Shown here piece by piece: positions 32,621-42,897 of a stretch of 64,000 nucleotides of DNA (positions are counted from its first letter, which is position 1; each line of letters starts with the position of its first letter). Origin of the DNA: Palsa-504 sp963787645 (GTDB lineage: Bacteria > Actinomycetota > Actinomycetes > Streptosporangiales > Streptosporangiaceae); NCBI GenBank assembly GCA_963787645.1, contig CAWBDS010000014.1, positions 558,001-622,000 of the forward strand, given 5' to 3'. The notes beneath the pieces were generated by a model that saw nothing but the letters and a program-made list of their open reading frames with translations, ran no database searches and was not told the origin of the DNA. Both the position numbers and the translations under genes were made by a program.

Positions 32621-35600
32621 ATGGCCAACAGCCATCGACGAGGCTCGTCCGGCCGGGGGGTGGCGGCGCTGACCTCGGCGGAGCAGCGGCGGGTGCTGGA
32701 AGAGTGGAACGACACCGCCCGGGAGGTCCCCGGGGCCACCGTGCCGGAGCTGTTCGAGGCGCAGGCGGCCCGGATCCCGGACGCCCCCGCGGTGATCTTC
32801 GAGGGCACCCAGGTGTCCTACGCGGACTTGAACGCGCGGGCGAACCGGCTGGCACGGTACCTGGTCGCGCTGGGTGTAGGTCCGGAGCGGCTGGTCGCGG
32901 TGGCGATGCCCCGGTCGGCGGACATGATCGTCGCGGTCCTGGCCGTGCTCAAGGCCGGCGGGGCCTACGTCCCGGTCGACCCGGCGTACCCGGCTGACCG
33001 GATCGCGTTCATGCTCGCTGATGCCCGCCCTGTGGCGGTGCTGACCACGGTGACGACCGGCAAGGGCCTGCCGGATGGGACACCCCAGGTCGCACTCGAC
33101 GATCCGGCCGTCGTGACCGCCGTCTCGCGGCTGGCCGATGATGATCTGGCCGTCGCCGAGCGGCCAGCTCTGCGGGGGCCGTCCAATCCGGCGTATGTGA
33201 TCTACACCTCCGGGTCGACCGGACGCCCTAAGGGCGTGATGATCGAGCAGCGCAGCGTCGTTGGCCTGCTGAGCTGGGCCAGGGCGGAGTTCTCGGCCGC
33301 GGAGCTGGACCGGGTCCTAGGCTCGACCTCGCTCAGCTTCGACGTGTCGGTATTCGAGATCTTCACGCCGCTGGTCTCGGGCGGGAGCGTGGAGATCGTG
33401 AACAGCGTGCTCGCGCTGGCGGGCGGGTTCGATGATTCGGCGGCGGGGCGGCTGATCAGCGGCGTCCCGTCGGCCATCTCGCAGGTCATCAGCACGTCGG
33501 AAATCGGCGTCCGGGCGTGTGCCGTCGTCCTGGCCGGCGAAGCACTCACGCAGCGTGCTTTGTCGGCCATCCGGGAGACGTGGCCGCAGGCGCGGATCCG
33601 TAATATCTACGGTCCGACGGAGACGACGGTGTACGTCACGTCGTGGCGTTCGGGTGGTGAGGCCGACCAGGTGCCGCTGATCGGCCGGCCGATCTGGAAC
33701 ACGCGCGCGTTCGTGCTGGACGAGAGGCTGAGTCCGGTGCCGCCGGGGGAGGCGGGGGAGCTGTACCTAGCGGGGGCAGGGCTGGCACGGGGGTATCTGG
33801 GCCGTCCGGGACTGACCGCGGAACGGTTCGTGGCGTGCCCGTTCGCCGCGGCCGGAGGCCCAGGCCAGTCCAGCACCGCGCCGGGTGAGCGGATGTACCG
33901 GACCGGGGACCTGGTCAGGTGGACCGCGGCGGGCGAGCTGGAGTACCTGGGGCGCGCCGATGACCAGGTGAAAATCCGCGGGTTCCGGATCGAACTGGGC
34001 GAGGTCGAGGCGGTGCTGGCCGCCCAGCCGGGGGTGGCGCAGGCCGCGGTGGCGATGCGGGAGGACCAGCCGGAGGACCAGCGGCTGGCCGGGTACGTGG
34101 TCCCGGCGGCCGGGGTGGTGCTGGATCCGGCGGGGTTGCGGACGGCGTGCGGGCGGGTACTGCCGGGGTACATGATCCCGGCCGCGGTGGTGATCCTGAA
34201 CGGGCTGCCGCTGTCCCCGTCCGGGAAGCTGGACCGGCGGGCACTGCCCGCCCCGCAGTACGCCGCGGGCGAGGGCCGGGCCCCGGCTACTGCCGAGGAG
34301 CAGATGCTGTGCGAGGTGTTCGGGCAGGTTCTGGGGGTGGACCGGGTCGGGGCCGAGGATAGCTTCTTCGATCTGGGCGGTCATTCGCTGCTGGCGACGC
34401 GGCTGGTGTCCCGTATTCGCGTGGTACTCGGCGTGGAGCTGGCGGTCCGGGCGGTGTTCGAGCAGCCGACACCGGCCTTGCTGGCCGGGGTGCTGGAAAG
34501 AGCCGAGGCGGCTCGCCCGGCGCTGGTACCGGTGCCGCGGCCGGAGCGGCTGCCGCTGTCGTTCGCCCAGCAGCGGCTGTGGTTCCTCGAGCAACTGCAC
34601 GGGCCTGGCACGGCTTACAACCTGCCGTCTGCCTGGCGGTTGAGCGGCGAGCTCGATACCGAGGCGCTGATCGCGGCGCTGGATGACGTGGCGGCCCGGC
34701 ACGAGTCACTGCGGACCTTGTTCGGTGTCGAAGACGGCGAGCCCTATCAGCGTGTGATCCCGGCGGGGGAGGCGCGGGTCCCAGTCGCGGTGACGGCCGC
34801 GACGGCGCGCCAGCTGGCCGGGCTGATCGCGGCCGCGGCGGCCCGCGAGTTTGACCTGGCGGCGGAGCTGCCGGTGCGGGCCTGGCTGTTCACGCTGGCC
34901 GATGAAGAGCATGTGCTGGTGCTGCTTTGTCATCACATCGCCAGTGACGGCTGGTCGGAGCAGGTGCTGATGGCGGACCTGGCCGTGGCATATGCGGGGC
35001 GGCGGGAGGGGCGGGCGCCGGAGTGGCCGTCGCTGCCGGTGCAGTACGCGGATTACACGTTGTGGCAGCGGGATCTCCTCGGCGCTGACCAGGACCCGGG
35101 CAGCGTGGTGTCCGGTCAGGTGGGGTACTGGCGAGAGCAGCTGGCGGGCCTGCCGGAGGAGCTGGTGCTGCCGGCCGACCGGCCGCGGCCGGCGCAGGCG
35201 TCGCAGCGGGCCGGGGTGGTCCGGTGGCGGCTGGCGGACCCGGGACTGCACGCGGAGCTGGCCCGGCTGGCCTGCGAGCATCAGGCCACCGTGTTCATGG
35301 TGATGCTGGCGGGGCTGGCTGGACTGCTGTCCCGGCTAGGCGCCGGAACGGACATCCCGGTCGGCGCCCCGGTGGCGGGACGGACCGATGAGGCGCTCGA
35401 TGACCTGGTCGGGTTCTTCGTCAACACGCTGGTGCTGCGGGCTGATGTGTCCGGTGACCCGGGGTTCGGTGAGCTGGTGGGCCGGGTCCGGGAAACGGTG
35501 CTGGCCGCCCAGGCCCGCCAGGATGTCCCGTTCGAGCGCCTGGTCGAGGTGCTGAACCCGGCCCGGTCGCCCAGCCGGCATCCGCTGTTCCAGGTCATGC

Positions 35601-38600
35601 TGGCCGATGAGGACGTCGGCACGGTCGACTGGCAGCTGCCCGGCCTGCACATCGAGGCCGAGCCGGTCCCCGATGTGCAGGCTAAGTTCGATCTCACCCT
35701 GGCCTTCCGCCAGGACCGCGACGCCGACGGTGGCCCGGCCGGGATCAGCGCCTCCTTCGAGTACGCCGCGGACCTGTTCGACCAGGCCACCATCGAGGCG
35801 CTGGCCGCCCGGCTGACCCGGCTGCTGGGCCAGGCCGCCGCCGCCCCGGCCCGCCCGCTCAGCACCCTCGATGTCCTCACCGCCGCCGAACGGCAGGAAC
35901 TGGCGCACTGGAACGACACCGCGCGGGTGATACCGGAGGTGACGGTGCCGGAGTTGTTCGAGATGCAGGTGGCCCGGACGCCGGACGCCCCCGCTGTGAT
36001 CCACGCCGGTATCACGCTTTCCTACGCGGAGCTGAACGCGCGGGCCAACTGCCTCGCCCGGCTGCTGATCGACCGGGGGGCGGGGCCAGAAGAGCTCGTC
36101 GCCATCGCCATGCCCCGTTCGGCGGACCTGATCGTCGCGGTGCTGGCCGTGCTGAAGTCCGGTGCCGCGTACGTCCCGGTCGATCCGGCTTACCCTGCTG
36201 ACCGTATCGAATTCCTGCTCGCTGACACCTGCCCGGTCGTGGTGCTGACCACGGTGTCGGCCGGGCAGGCTCTGCCGAGCGGGACGACCCGGGTCGCCCT
36301 CAACGACCCGGGGATCATAGTCGCCCTAGCGCACCTCGCTCATCGCGACCTGGCCGGCGCGGAACGGCCCGGACAGCTGGGACTGTCCAGCCCGGCCTAC
36401 GTGATTTACACCTCCGGATCGACGGGACGGCCCAAGGGAGTGGTGATCGAGCACCGGTCGCTGGTGAATTATCTGGAGGCGGTGGCGGGGGGCTACCCGA
36501 GTGCGGCACGAGGGGCGCTGCTGCATTCGCCGGTGTCTTTCGACCTGACCGTGACCGCGCTGTTCGGGCCGCTGGTGTCAGGAGGCTGCGTGGCGGTGGC
36601 CGACCTGGAGGGGCTGGAGGGTTCGGGGTTCGGGCTGGTAAAGGTGACGCCGAGTCATCTGCCGTTGCTGGGGCGGGTGGCGGGGTGGACGGCTGAGGGT
36701 GACCTGGTGGTCGGAGGTGAGGCGATGTCGGGGGGGATGCTGCGGGAGGTACGGGAGCGGTATCCGCAGGTGACGGTGGTCAATGAGTACGGACCGACCG
36801 AGGCGACGGTGGGGTGCGTACGGTCCTGGGTGCGCCCCGGCGAGGAGCTGCCCGCGGGGGCAGTGCCGATCGGCCGGCCGATGTGGAATACGCGGGTGGA
36901 CGTGCTGGACGAGACGCTGGGCCTGGTGCCGCCAGGGGTGGCCGGGGAGCTGTACCTGGCGGGCGCCCAGCTGGCCCGGGGGTACCTGGGTCGTCCTGGG
37001 CTGACCGCCGAGCGGTTCGTGGCGTGCCCGTTCGGCGGACCGGGGGAGCGGATGTACCGGACCGGGGACCTGGCCCGGTGGAACGGCGACGGCCAGCTGG
37101 AGTACCTGGGCCGCAGCGATGACCAGGTGAAGGTCCGCGGGTTCCGGATCGAGCTGGGCGAGATCGAGACCGTCTTGGCCGCCCAGCCGGGGGTGGCGGC
37201 CGCGGCGGTGACGGTGCGGGAGGACCAGCCGGGCGACCGGCGGCTGGCCGGGTATGTGGTCCCGGCGGCCGGGGCGGTGCTGAACCCCGCGGTGCTCCGG
37301 GCCGCGGCGGGGCGGACGCTGCCGGGATATATGGTCCCGGCGGCGGTGGTGATACTGGACGGGCTGCCGCTGACGGGGAACGGGAAGCTGGACCGGCGGG
37401 CCCTGCCCGCCCCGGAGTACGCGGCGGGTGGCGGCCGTGCCCCGGCGACGGCCAGGGAGCGGGCGCTGTGCGAGGTGTTCGCGCAGGTGCTGGGCCTAGA
37501 CCGGGCCGGAGCCGAGGATAGTTTCTTCGACCTGGGCGGTCATTCGCTGCTCGCGACGCGGCTGGTCTCCCGGGTGCGGGCGATGCTGGGGGCGGAGCTA
37601 GCGATCCGGGCGGTGTTCGAGCACCCGACCCCGGCGGGCCTGGCCCACGTGCTGGACGGAGCGGACCCGGCCCGCCCTCCGCTGGTCCGGATGCCGCGGC
37701 CGGAGCGGCTGCCGCTGTCGTTCGCGCAGCAGCGGTTGTGGTTCCTGGAGCAGTTCCACGGGCCGGGGACGGCGTACAACCTGCCGTTCGCGTGGCGGCT
37801 GACCGGCCCGCTCGACGCCGCGGCGCTGGTCGCGGCGGTGGGGGATGTGGCGGCCCGGCATGAGTCGCTGCGGACGGTGTTCGCGGTCGCGGACGGGCAG
37901 CCTTACCAGCAGGTGATCCCGGCGGGGCAGGCGGTGGTCCCGGTCACGGTGACCGCGGCGGCCCGCGGTGAGGTAGCCGCGCTGGTAGCCGCCGCGGCGG
38001 CGCACGAGTTCGACCTGGCCTCCGAGCTACCGGTCCGGGCCTGGCTGTTCACCCTGGCCGATGAAGAACACGTGCTGGTGCTGCTGTGCCACCATATCGC
38101 CAGCGACGGCTGGTCGGTGCAGGTGCTGATGGCCGACCTGGCGGCGGCGTACGCGGCCCGCCTCGGCGGCCGGGCGCCGCGCTGGCCGGACCTGCCGGTC
38201 CAGTACGCGGACTACACGCTGTGGCAGCGGGACCTGCTTGGCGGCGATCAGGATGCCGGCAGCCTCATGTCCGGTCAGGTCGGGTACTGGCGGCAGCAGC
38301 TGGCGGGGCTACCGGAGGAGCTGGCACTGCCGACGGACCGGCCGAGGCCGGCGGAGGCGTCGCAGCGGGGCGGGGAGGTGCGATGGGAGCTGGCCGACGC
38401 GGGGCTGCACGAGGCGCTGGCCGGGCTGGCGCGGGAGTCTCAGGCAACGGTGTTCATGGTGGTCCTGGCCGGGCTGGCCGCGCTGTTGTCCCAGATGGGC
38501 GCGGGGACAGATATCCCAGTCGGCGCGCCGACGGCAGGGCGGACCGATGAGGCGGTCCACGACCTGGCCGGGTTCTTCGTGAACACGCTGGTGCTGCGGG

Positions 38601-40972
38601 CGGACGTGTCCGGTGACCCTAGCTTCGCGAGGCTGATGGGGCGGGTCCGGGAGACGGTGCTGGCGGCGCAGGCGCGTCAGGACGTCCCGTTCGAGCACCT
38701 GGTCGAGGTGCTGAACCCGGTCCGCTCGGCGGCCCGGCATCCGCTGTTCCAGGTCATGATCGCCGATGAGGACGTCGCCGCGGCGCCCGGGCAACTGCCT
38801 GGCCTGCAGATGGCACCCGAGCCGGTCCCCGTCGGCGCCGCCAAGTTCGACCTGACCCTGGCGTTCGCCCAGGACCGCGATCCCGGCGGTGCCCCGGCCG
38901 GGATCAGCGCCGCCTTCGAGTACGCCGTCGACCTGTTCGACCGGGCGACCGTGGAGGCGCTGGCGGCCCGGCTGACCCGGCTGCTACGCCAGGTCGCTGC
39001 GGATCCGGGCCGCCGCATCAGCCAGCTCGATTTGCTCACCGCGGTGGAGCGGCGCAGGCTTTTGCTCGACTGGAACGACACCGCCCGGGACCTCCCCGGC
39101 GCCACCGTGCCGGAGTTGTTCGAGCAGCAAGCAGCCCGTACCCCAGACGCCCCCGCGGTCCTGTCCGCCGACGCCGAGCTGACGTACGGTGAGCTGAACG
39201 CGCGGGCCAACCGGCTGGCCCGGCATCTGATCACCTTGGGCGCGGGTCCCGAGCGTCTCGTCGCCATCGCCATGCCCCGGTCTCCCGAGATGATCGTCGC
39301 GCTGTTGGCCGTGCTGAAGTCCGGCGCCGCGTACGTCCCGGTCGATCCTGGCTACCCGCCTGGCCGCCAGGCCTTCATGCTCACCGACGCGCGGGCGGCG
39401 ATCACGGTCATCACGAGCGGCGCGGCCGGGTCCCTGCCCGCACCGGCGGCCCCGGTCATCCTGGATGACCCTGCGGTTGCGGAGGTGATCTCGCGCTATC
39501 CCGACGGCGACGTCGGCGACGCTGAACGCTGGGGGCTGCTGCGTGCGGCGCACCCGGCGTACGTGATCTACACCTCGGGGTCATCGGGCCGGCCCAAGGG
39601 CGTGATGATCACTCATGCGAGCCTGGTGAACTACCTGGCCCGGGTCCGGCAGACCTACCGGCACCTGGCCGGCCGCACCCTGCTGATCTCGCCGGTTTCC
39701 TTCGATGGCAGCGTCAGCGCACTGTACGGCTGCCTGCTGTCCGGCGGCCAGCTGTGCCTGGGCGCGGTGGATGAGGACCTGCCCGCGCTGGCCGCCAGGG
39801 CCGGCGGGTTCACCTTCCTCAAGGGGACGCCCAGTCACCTGCCGCTGCTCGCCCGGCTGCCCGCGAGCTGCGTTCCCGCCGGGCAGATGATGCTCGGCGG
39901 GGAGGCGGTGCCGGCGGCGCTACTGCGCGAATGGCGGCAGCGGCATCCCGGTCTGGGCCTGGTCAACCAGTACGGGCCGACCGAGGCCACGGTAGGCTGC
40001 CTGGACTATCAGATGAGCCCGGCTGATCCCGTCCCGGATCCGGTCCCGGTCGGCCGTCCGGTGTGGAACACCCGGGTGTTCGTGCTGGATGAGAATCTGC
40101 AGCTGGTGCCGCCGGGGGTGACGGGGGAGCTGTACCTGGCGGGCGCGCAGTTGGCGCGGGGGTACCTGGGCCGTCCCGGCCTGACCGGGGAGCGGTTCGT
40201 GGCGTGCCCGTTCGCCGCGGCCGGAGGCCCAGGCCAATCCAGCACCGTGGCCGAAGGCCCAGGCCAATCCGGCACCGTGGCCGAAGGCCCAGGCCAATCC
40301 GGCACCGTGGCCGAAGGCCCAGGCCAATCCAGCACCGTGGCCGGGGAGCGGATGTATCGGACCGGGGACCTGGCCCGATGGAACCAGTCCGGACAGATCG
40401 AGTACCTGGGCCGGGCCGATGACCAGGTGAAGATCCGCGGGTTCCGGATCGAGCTTGGCGAGATCGAAGCCGTCCTGGCGAGCCTGCCGGGGGTCGGGCA
40501 GGCGGCGGCGGCGGTGCGAGAGGATCAGCCCGGGGATAAGCGGCTGATCGGGTACGTGGTGCCGGACGCCAGTGCCGTGCTTGACCCGGCAGTGCTACGA
40601 GAAGCGTGCGGGCGGGTGCTGCCCGGATACATGGTGCCAGCTACGGTCATGGTGCTGGACGCGCTGCCGCTGACCATCAACGGCAAGCTGGACCGGCGAG
40701 CGCTGCCCGCCCCGGAGTACGCCGCGGGCGGTGGCGGGACTCCAGCCAGCTCCCGGGAGCAGGCCCTGTGCGCCTTGTTCGCGCAGGTGCTGGGCTTGGA
40801 CCGGGTGGGGGTCGAGGACAGTTTCTTCGACCTGGGCGGCCACTCGCTGCTCGCCGCAGTACTCGTCGCCCGCCTCGCGGACCGGCTCGGCCTGAAGGTC
40901 AGCCTGAGAACCTTCATGACCCACTCCTCCGTCCGCGCCATCGACGGATACCTGGATCGCCAGGATAACTAG
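32621..40972 (+). CDS. Non-ribosomal peptide synthetase NRPS1, A-T-C-A-T-C-A-T
   Basis: 2783 residues from ATG at 32621 (conserved GAGG leader; an in-frame ATG at 32378 would add 81 unlike residues). Domains: A1 about 15-510 (core YTSGSTGRPKG at 195), T1 (pantetheine Ser589), C about 625-1060 (HHIASDG at 771), A2 (core Tyr 1263), T2 (Ser1642), C (HHIASDG at 1824), A3 (core Tyr 2317), T3 (Ser2742). There is no epimerase or thioesterase. Specificity codes read by eye against PheA: A1 DVFSVAIVYK (unassigned), A2 DLTKVGEVGK (close to Asn), A3 DGSKMGQVGK (unassigned). A3 contains four 30-bp tandem repeats. With no leading C domain it can start a chain. The stop TAG lies in the end of an IS630-like repeat. 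Confidence 0.93.
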   Translation: MANSHRRGSSGRGVAALTSAEQRRVLEEWNDTAREVPGATVPELFEAQAARIPDAPAVIFEGTQVSYADLNARANRLARYLVALGVGPERLVAVAMPRSADMIVAVLAVLKAGGAYVPVDPAYPADRIAFMLADARPVAVLTTVTTGKGLPDGTPQVALDDPAVVTAVSRLADDDLAVAERPALRGPSNPAYVIYTSGSTGRPKGVMIEQRSVVGLLSWARAEFSAAELDRVLGSTSLSFDVSVFEIFTPLVSGGSVEIVNSVLALAGGFDDSAAGRLISGVPSAISQVISTSEIGVRACAVVLAGEALTQRALSAIRETWPQARIRNIYGPTETTVYVTSWRSGGEADQVPLIGRPIWNTRAFVLDERLSPVPPGEAGELYLAGAGLARGYLGRPGLTAERFVACPFAAAGGPGQSSTAPGERMYRTGDLVRWTAAGELEYLGRADDQVKIRGFRIELGEVEAVLAAQPGVAQAAVAMREDQPEDQRLAGYVVPAAGVVLDPAGLRTACGRVLPGYMIPAAVVILNGLPLSPSGKLDRRALPAPQYAAGEGRAPATAEEQMLCEVFGQVLGVDRVGAEDSFFDLGGHSLLATRLVSRIRVVLGVELAVRAVFEQPTPALLAGVLERAEAARPALVPVPRPERLPLSFAQQRLWFLEQLHGPGTAYNLPSAWRLSGELDTEALIAALDDVAARHESLRTLFGVEDGEPYQRVIPAGEARVPVAVTAATARQLAGLIAAAAAREFDLAAELPVRAWLFTLADEEHVLVLLCHHIASDGWSEQVLMADLAVAYAGRREGRAPEWPSLPVQYADYTLWQRDLLGADQDPGSVVSGQVGYWREQLAGLPEELVLPADRPRPAQASQRAGVVRWRLADPGLHAELARLACEHQATVFMVMLAGLAGLLSRLGAGTDIPVGAPVAGRTDEALDDLVGFFVNTLVLRADVSGDPGFGELVGRVRETVLAAQARQDVPFERLVEVLNPARSPSRHPLFQVMLADEDVGTVDWQLPGLHIEAEPVPDVQAKFDLTLAFRQDRDADGGPAGISASFEYAADLFDQATIEALAARLTRLLGQAAAAPARPLSTLDVLTAAERQELAHWNDTARVIPEVTVPELFEMQVARTPDAPAVIHAGITLSYAELNARANCLARLLIDRGAGPEELVAIAMPRSADLIVAVLAVLKSGAAYVPVDPAYPADRIEFLLADTCPVVVLTTVSAGQALPSGTTRVALNDPGIIVALAHLAHRDLAGAERPGQLGLSSPAYVIYTSGSTGRPKGVVIEHRSLVNYLEAVAGGYPSAARGALLHSPVSFDLTVTALFGPLVSGGCVAVADLEGLEGSGFGLVKVTPSHLPLLGRVAGWTAEGDLVVGGEAMSGGMLREVRERYPQVTVVNEYGPTEATVGCVRSWVRPGEELPAGAVPIGRPMWNTRVDVLDETLGLVPPGVAGELYLAGAQLARGYLGRPGLTAERFVACPFGGPGERMYRTGDLARWNGDGQLEYLGRSDDQVKVRGFRIELGEIETVLAAQPGVAAAAVTVREDQPGDRRLAGYVVPAAGAVLNPAVLRAAAGRTLPGYMVPAAVVILDGLPLTGNGKLDRRALPAPEYAAGGGRAPATARERALCEVFAQVLGLDRAGAEDSFFDLGGHSLLATRLVSRVRAMLGAELAIRAVFEHPTPAGLAHVLDGADPARPPLVRMPRPERLPLSFAQQRLWFLEQFHGPGTAYNLPFAWRLTGPLDAAALVAAVGDVAARHESLRTVFAVADGQPYQQVIPAGQAVVPVTVTAAARGEVAALVAAAAAHEFDLASELPVRAWLFTLADEEHVLVLLCHHIASDGWSVQVLMADLAAAYAARLGGRAPRWPDLPVQYADYTLWQRDLLGGDQDAGSLMSGQVGYWRQQLAGLPEELALPTDRPRPAEASQRGGEVRWELADAGLHEALAGLARESQATVFMVVLAGLAALLSQMGAGTDIPVGAPTAGRTDEAVHDLAGFFVNTLVLRADVSGDPSFARLMGRVRETVLAAQARQDVPFEHLVEVLNPVRSAARHPLFQVMIADEDVAAAPGQLPGLQMAPEPVPVGAAKFDLTLAFAQDRDPGGAPAGISAAFEYAVDLFDRATVEALAARLTRLLRQVAADPGRRISQLDLLTAVERRRLLLDWNDTARDLPGATVPELFEQQAARTPDAPAVLSADAELTYGELNARANRLARHLITLGAGPERLVAIAMPRSPEMIVALLAVLKSGAAYVPVDPGYPPGRQAFMLTDARAAITVITSGAAGSLPAPAAPVILDDPAVAEVISRYPDGDVGDAERWGLLRAAHPAYVIYTSGSSGRPKGVMITHASLVNYLARVRQTYRHLAGRTLLISPVSFDGSVSALYGCLLSGGQLCLGAVDEDLPALAARAGGFTFLKGTPSHLPLLARLPASCVPAGQMMLGGEAVPAALLREWRQRHPGLGLVNQYGPTEATVGCLDYQMSPADPVPDPVPVGRPVWNTRVFVLDENLQLVPPGVTGELYLAGAQLARGYLGRPGLTGERFVACPFAAAGGPGQSSTVAEGPGQSGTVAEGPGQSGTVAEGPGQSSTVAGERMYRTGDLARWNQSGQIEYLGRADDQVKIRGFRIELGEIEAVLASLPGVGQAAAAVREDQPGDKRLIGYVVPDASAVLDPAVLREACGRVLPGYMVPATVMVLDALPLTINGKLDRRALPAPEYAAGGGGTPASSREQALCALFAQVLGLDRVGVEDSFFDLGGHSLLAAVLVARLADRLGLKVSLRTFMTHSSVRAIDGYLDRQDN
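40223..40342 (+). repeat. Four 30-bp tandem repeats inside NRPS1 A3
   Basis: Units at 40223-40252, 40253-40282, 40283-40312 and 40313-40342 differ at one or two bases and encode (E/G)GPGQS(S/G)TVA. A single related unit (GGPGQSSTAPG) is present at the same place in A1, between the CPF motif and GERMYRTGD. The loop is expanded in frame, so the domain probably still folds. Confidence 0.9.
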
Positions 40973-41047
40973 TGCCGCAGCAGGCAACTTTTGCCCGGGT
41001 CGAGAGGGACCTTCGGTCGCGCAAACGCTGCTGAGCGCCGGCACTAG
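40969..41047. mobile_element. 79-bp MITE-like element with IS630-type inverted ends
   Basis: CTAGTGCCG at the left and CGGCACTAG at the right begin and end this short unit. Longer similarity in inverted orientation includes CAGCAG and the GCAAACG-type inner part. The ends match the terminal repeat at 42851-42876 beside the IS630 transposase. The left end supplies the stop codon TAG of NRPS1 (40970-40972), and TA is the usual IS630 target. Confidence 0.6.
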
Positions 41048-41057
41048 ACTCCGCGGC

Positions 41058-41734
41058 ATGGGCGTCGCGCAGCAGGTAACGGAGGGTTTCTTCGACCTCT
41101 TCCCGCATCGGGTGGCGGTGGTCATGGTCGACTTTCAGAACGACTTTTGCAGCCCGGAGGTCTTCGGCGGCGGCCCGGTGATGAATACTCGCAACGCGGA
41201 GGCAGCGCAGCGCGCCAACGCGTTCGCCGCTCACGCCGCCGCCTGGGGGCACACGTGGTCTATACGCAGCAGATCCTGGATATGGGCCATCTGTCCGCCC
41301 GGCAGCGTCGCTGGGAGCGGTCAGAGGGCCTCTGCGCCGCCGGGACATGGGGTGCCGAGTTGTTCGTCGAGCCGGTCCGCGGATCGAGCGTCGTTGTCAA
41401 ATACCGGTACGACTGCTAGCAGAGCCCGTCGTTCGTGGAGTTCCTCGACGGGAAAGACATCGACGGGCTGGTCATCTGCGGGGTCGAACTGATCTGCTGC
41501 GTGCTGTACGCGGTACTCGGCGCCGCTGAGCGCGGCTATCACTACATGGTCCCGCAGGACCTGGTATCCGGGCAGGATCCAGGCACTGGGACCGGCAACA
41601 AGGCGGTCCGCGACTACCTGCGCTTCAGTCATCCCGAGCACGCTATCGAGTCGTCGGAGGAGATCTTGAGCAGATGGCGCGCACGCACCGGGTCTTTCCC
41701 CGCGGCGGCTTATCCGCCGACACTGGGGCGGTGA
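41058..41734 (+). pseudogene. Isochorismatase-family cysteine hydrolase, frameshifted and interrupted
   Basis: The start (VAVVMVDFQNDFCSPEVFGG, with the catalytic Asp) is in one frame up to a run of five G at 41245-41249. One missing G moves the rest into another frame: HVVYTQQILDMGHLSARQ, ELFVEPVRGSSVVVKYRYDC. A TAG at 41417-41419 interrupts it before SFVEFLDGKDIDGLVICGVE and LICCVLYAVLGAAERGY, which holds the nucleophilic Cys. Restoring one G and one codon would give a normal-length enzyme. It lies between the MITE-like unit and the transposase, possibly as a passenger. Confidence 0.75.
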
Positions 41735-42865
41735 GCGAACGGCTGCGGGTGCGCGAGATTGACGACGATGAGGGACAGCGGCTGGTCCGGATCATCCGCC
41801 GGGGCAGCGGGTCGGTGGTGACCTGGCGGCGGGCCCAGATGGTGCTGCTGTCCGCGCAGGGCATGGACGCGGCCGGGATCGCGAAGGTGGCGTTCACCAG
41901 TGAGGACCGGGTCCGCGATGTGATCCGCAACTTCAATGCTGACGGGTTCAGCTCGCTGTACCCGAAGTACAAGGGCGGCCATCCGCCGAAGTTCACGCTA
42001 GTCCAGCGGCGGGAGATCAAGAAGACCGCGAAATCGAAAGCCGGCTGAGCATGACCTGCCGTTTTCCACCTGGAGCCTGGCCAAGCTGGCGGATTTCCTG
42101 GTGGCTGAGGGGGTGGTCGACGACATCAGCCACGAGGGCCTGCGGGTCCTGCTCCGCGAGGAAGGCGTCACCTTTCAACGGCTGAAAACCTGGAAAGCGT
42201 CCAAGGACCCGCAGTTCGCGGAGAAGAAGGCGCGGGTCGAGCAGTTGTACGCGATCGCCGACCGGGAGGTGACGCCTCAGCCCGGCGATCCGGAGGTGAT
42301 CTTCTGCGTGGATGAGTTCGGGCCGCTGAACCTGCAGCCCAGGCCCGGCCGGCAGTGGGCCGCGGTCAGCGGCAAAGGTAAGGAGCCGGGCCGGCCGCCG
42401 CGGCCCCGGATGCGCGCCACCTACACCCGCACCGAAGGAGTACGGCATCTGTTCGCTGCTTATGAGCTGGGCGAGGACAAGCTGTTCGGGCATATCAAGC
42501 CGCGCAAGACCCGGGCCCGGTTCCTGGAGTTCTGCCGCTACCTGCGCTCCCGCTACCCGCTACCTACTCGCATCGCGATCGTCTGCGACAACTTCAGCCC
42601 GCACCTGAGCACAGCCAAAGACACCCGGGTCGGCACCTGGGCGCAGGTGAACAACGTCGAGATTGCTTACACGCCGACGAATTCGTCCTGGTTAAACCGC
42701 GTCGAAGCCCAGTTCACCGCGCTGCGGTACTTCGCGCTGGACGGCACCGACCACGCCAGCCATAAGGAACAGGGCAGCATGATGCGCCGGTACATCATCT
42801 GGCGCAACAACCACGCCTACGACGAACGACTCCGCCGCATCATCGACAAGGCAAACGTAGCCTGA
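41731..42865 (+). pseudogene. IS630-family transposase, two frames
   Basis: Part 1 (from GTG at 41731, or ATG at 41674) holds the helix-turn-helix region: GSVVTWRRAQMVLLSAQGMD, then EDRVRDVIRNFNADG, and ends at TGA 42046-42048. Part 2, in the next frame, continues without loss (EHDLPFSTWSLAKLADFLV) and carries the DDE residues in FCVDEFGPLN, IVCDNFSPH and NSSWLNRVEAQF. The join at about 42035-42048 is either a mutation or a programmed shift, as in some IS630 elements. The right terminal repeat follows the stop at once. Confidence 0.8.
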
Positions 42866-42876
42866 TGCGGCACTAG
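42851..42876. repeat. Right terminal inverted repeat of the IS630 element
   Basis: Its reverse complement matches 40969-40994 at 23 of 26 positions by eye. It ends in CTAG containing the TA target. The 1.9 kb between the two repeats contains the isochorismatase pseudogene and the transposase. Confidence 0.65.
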
Positions 42877-42897
42877 CGAGGATCGGGCTGGGTGAGC

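Noticed and set aside
40223..40342. CRISPR-like array
   Set aside because: The units are directly adjacent with no spacers and encode protein in frame, so this is a coding tandem repeat.
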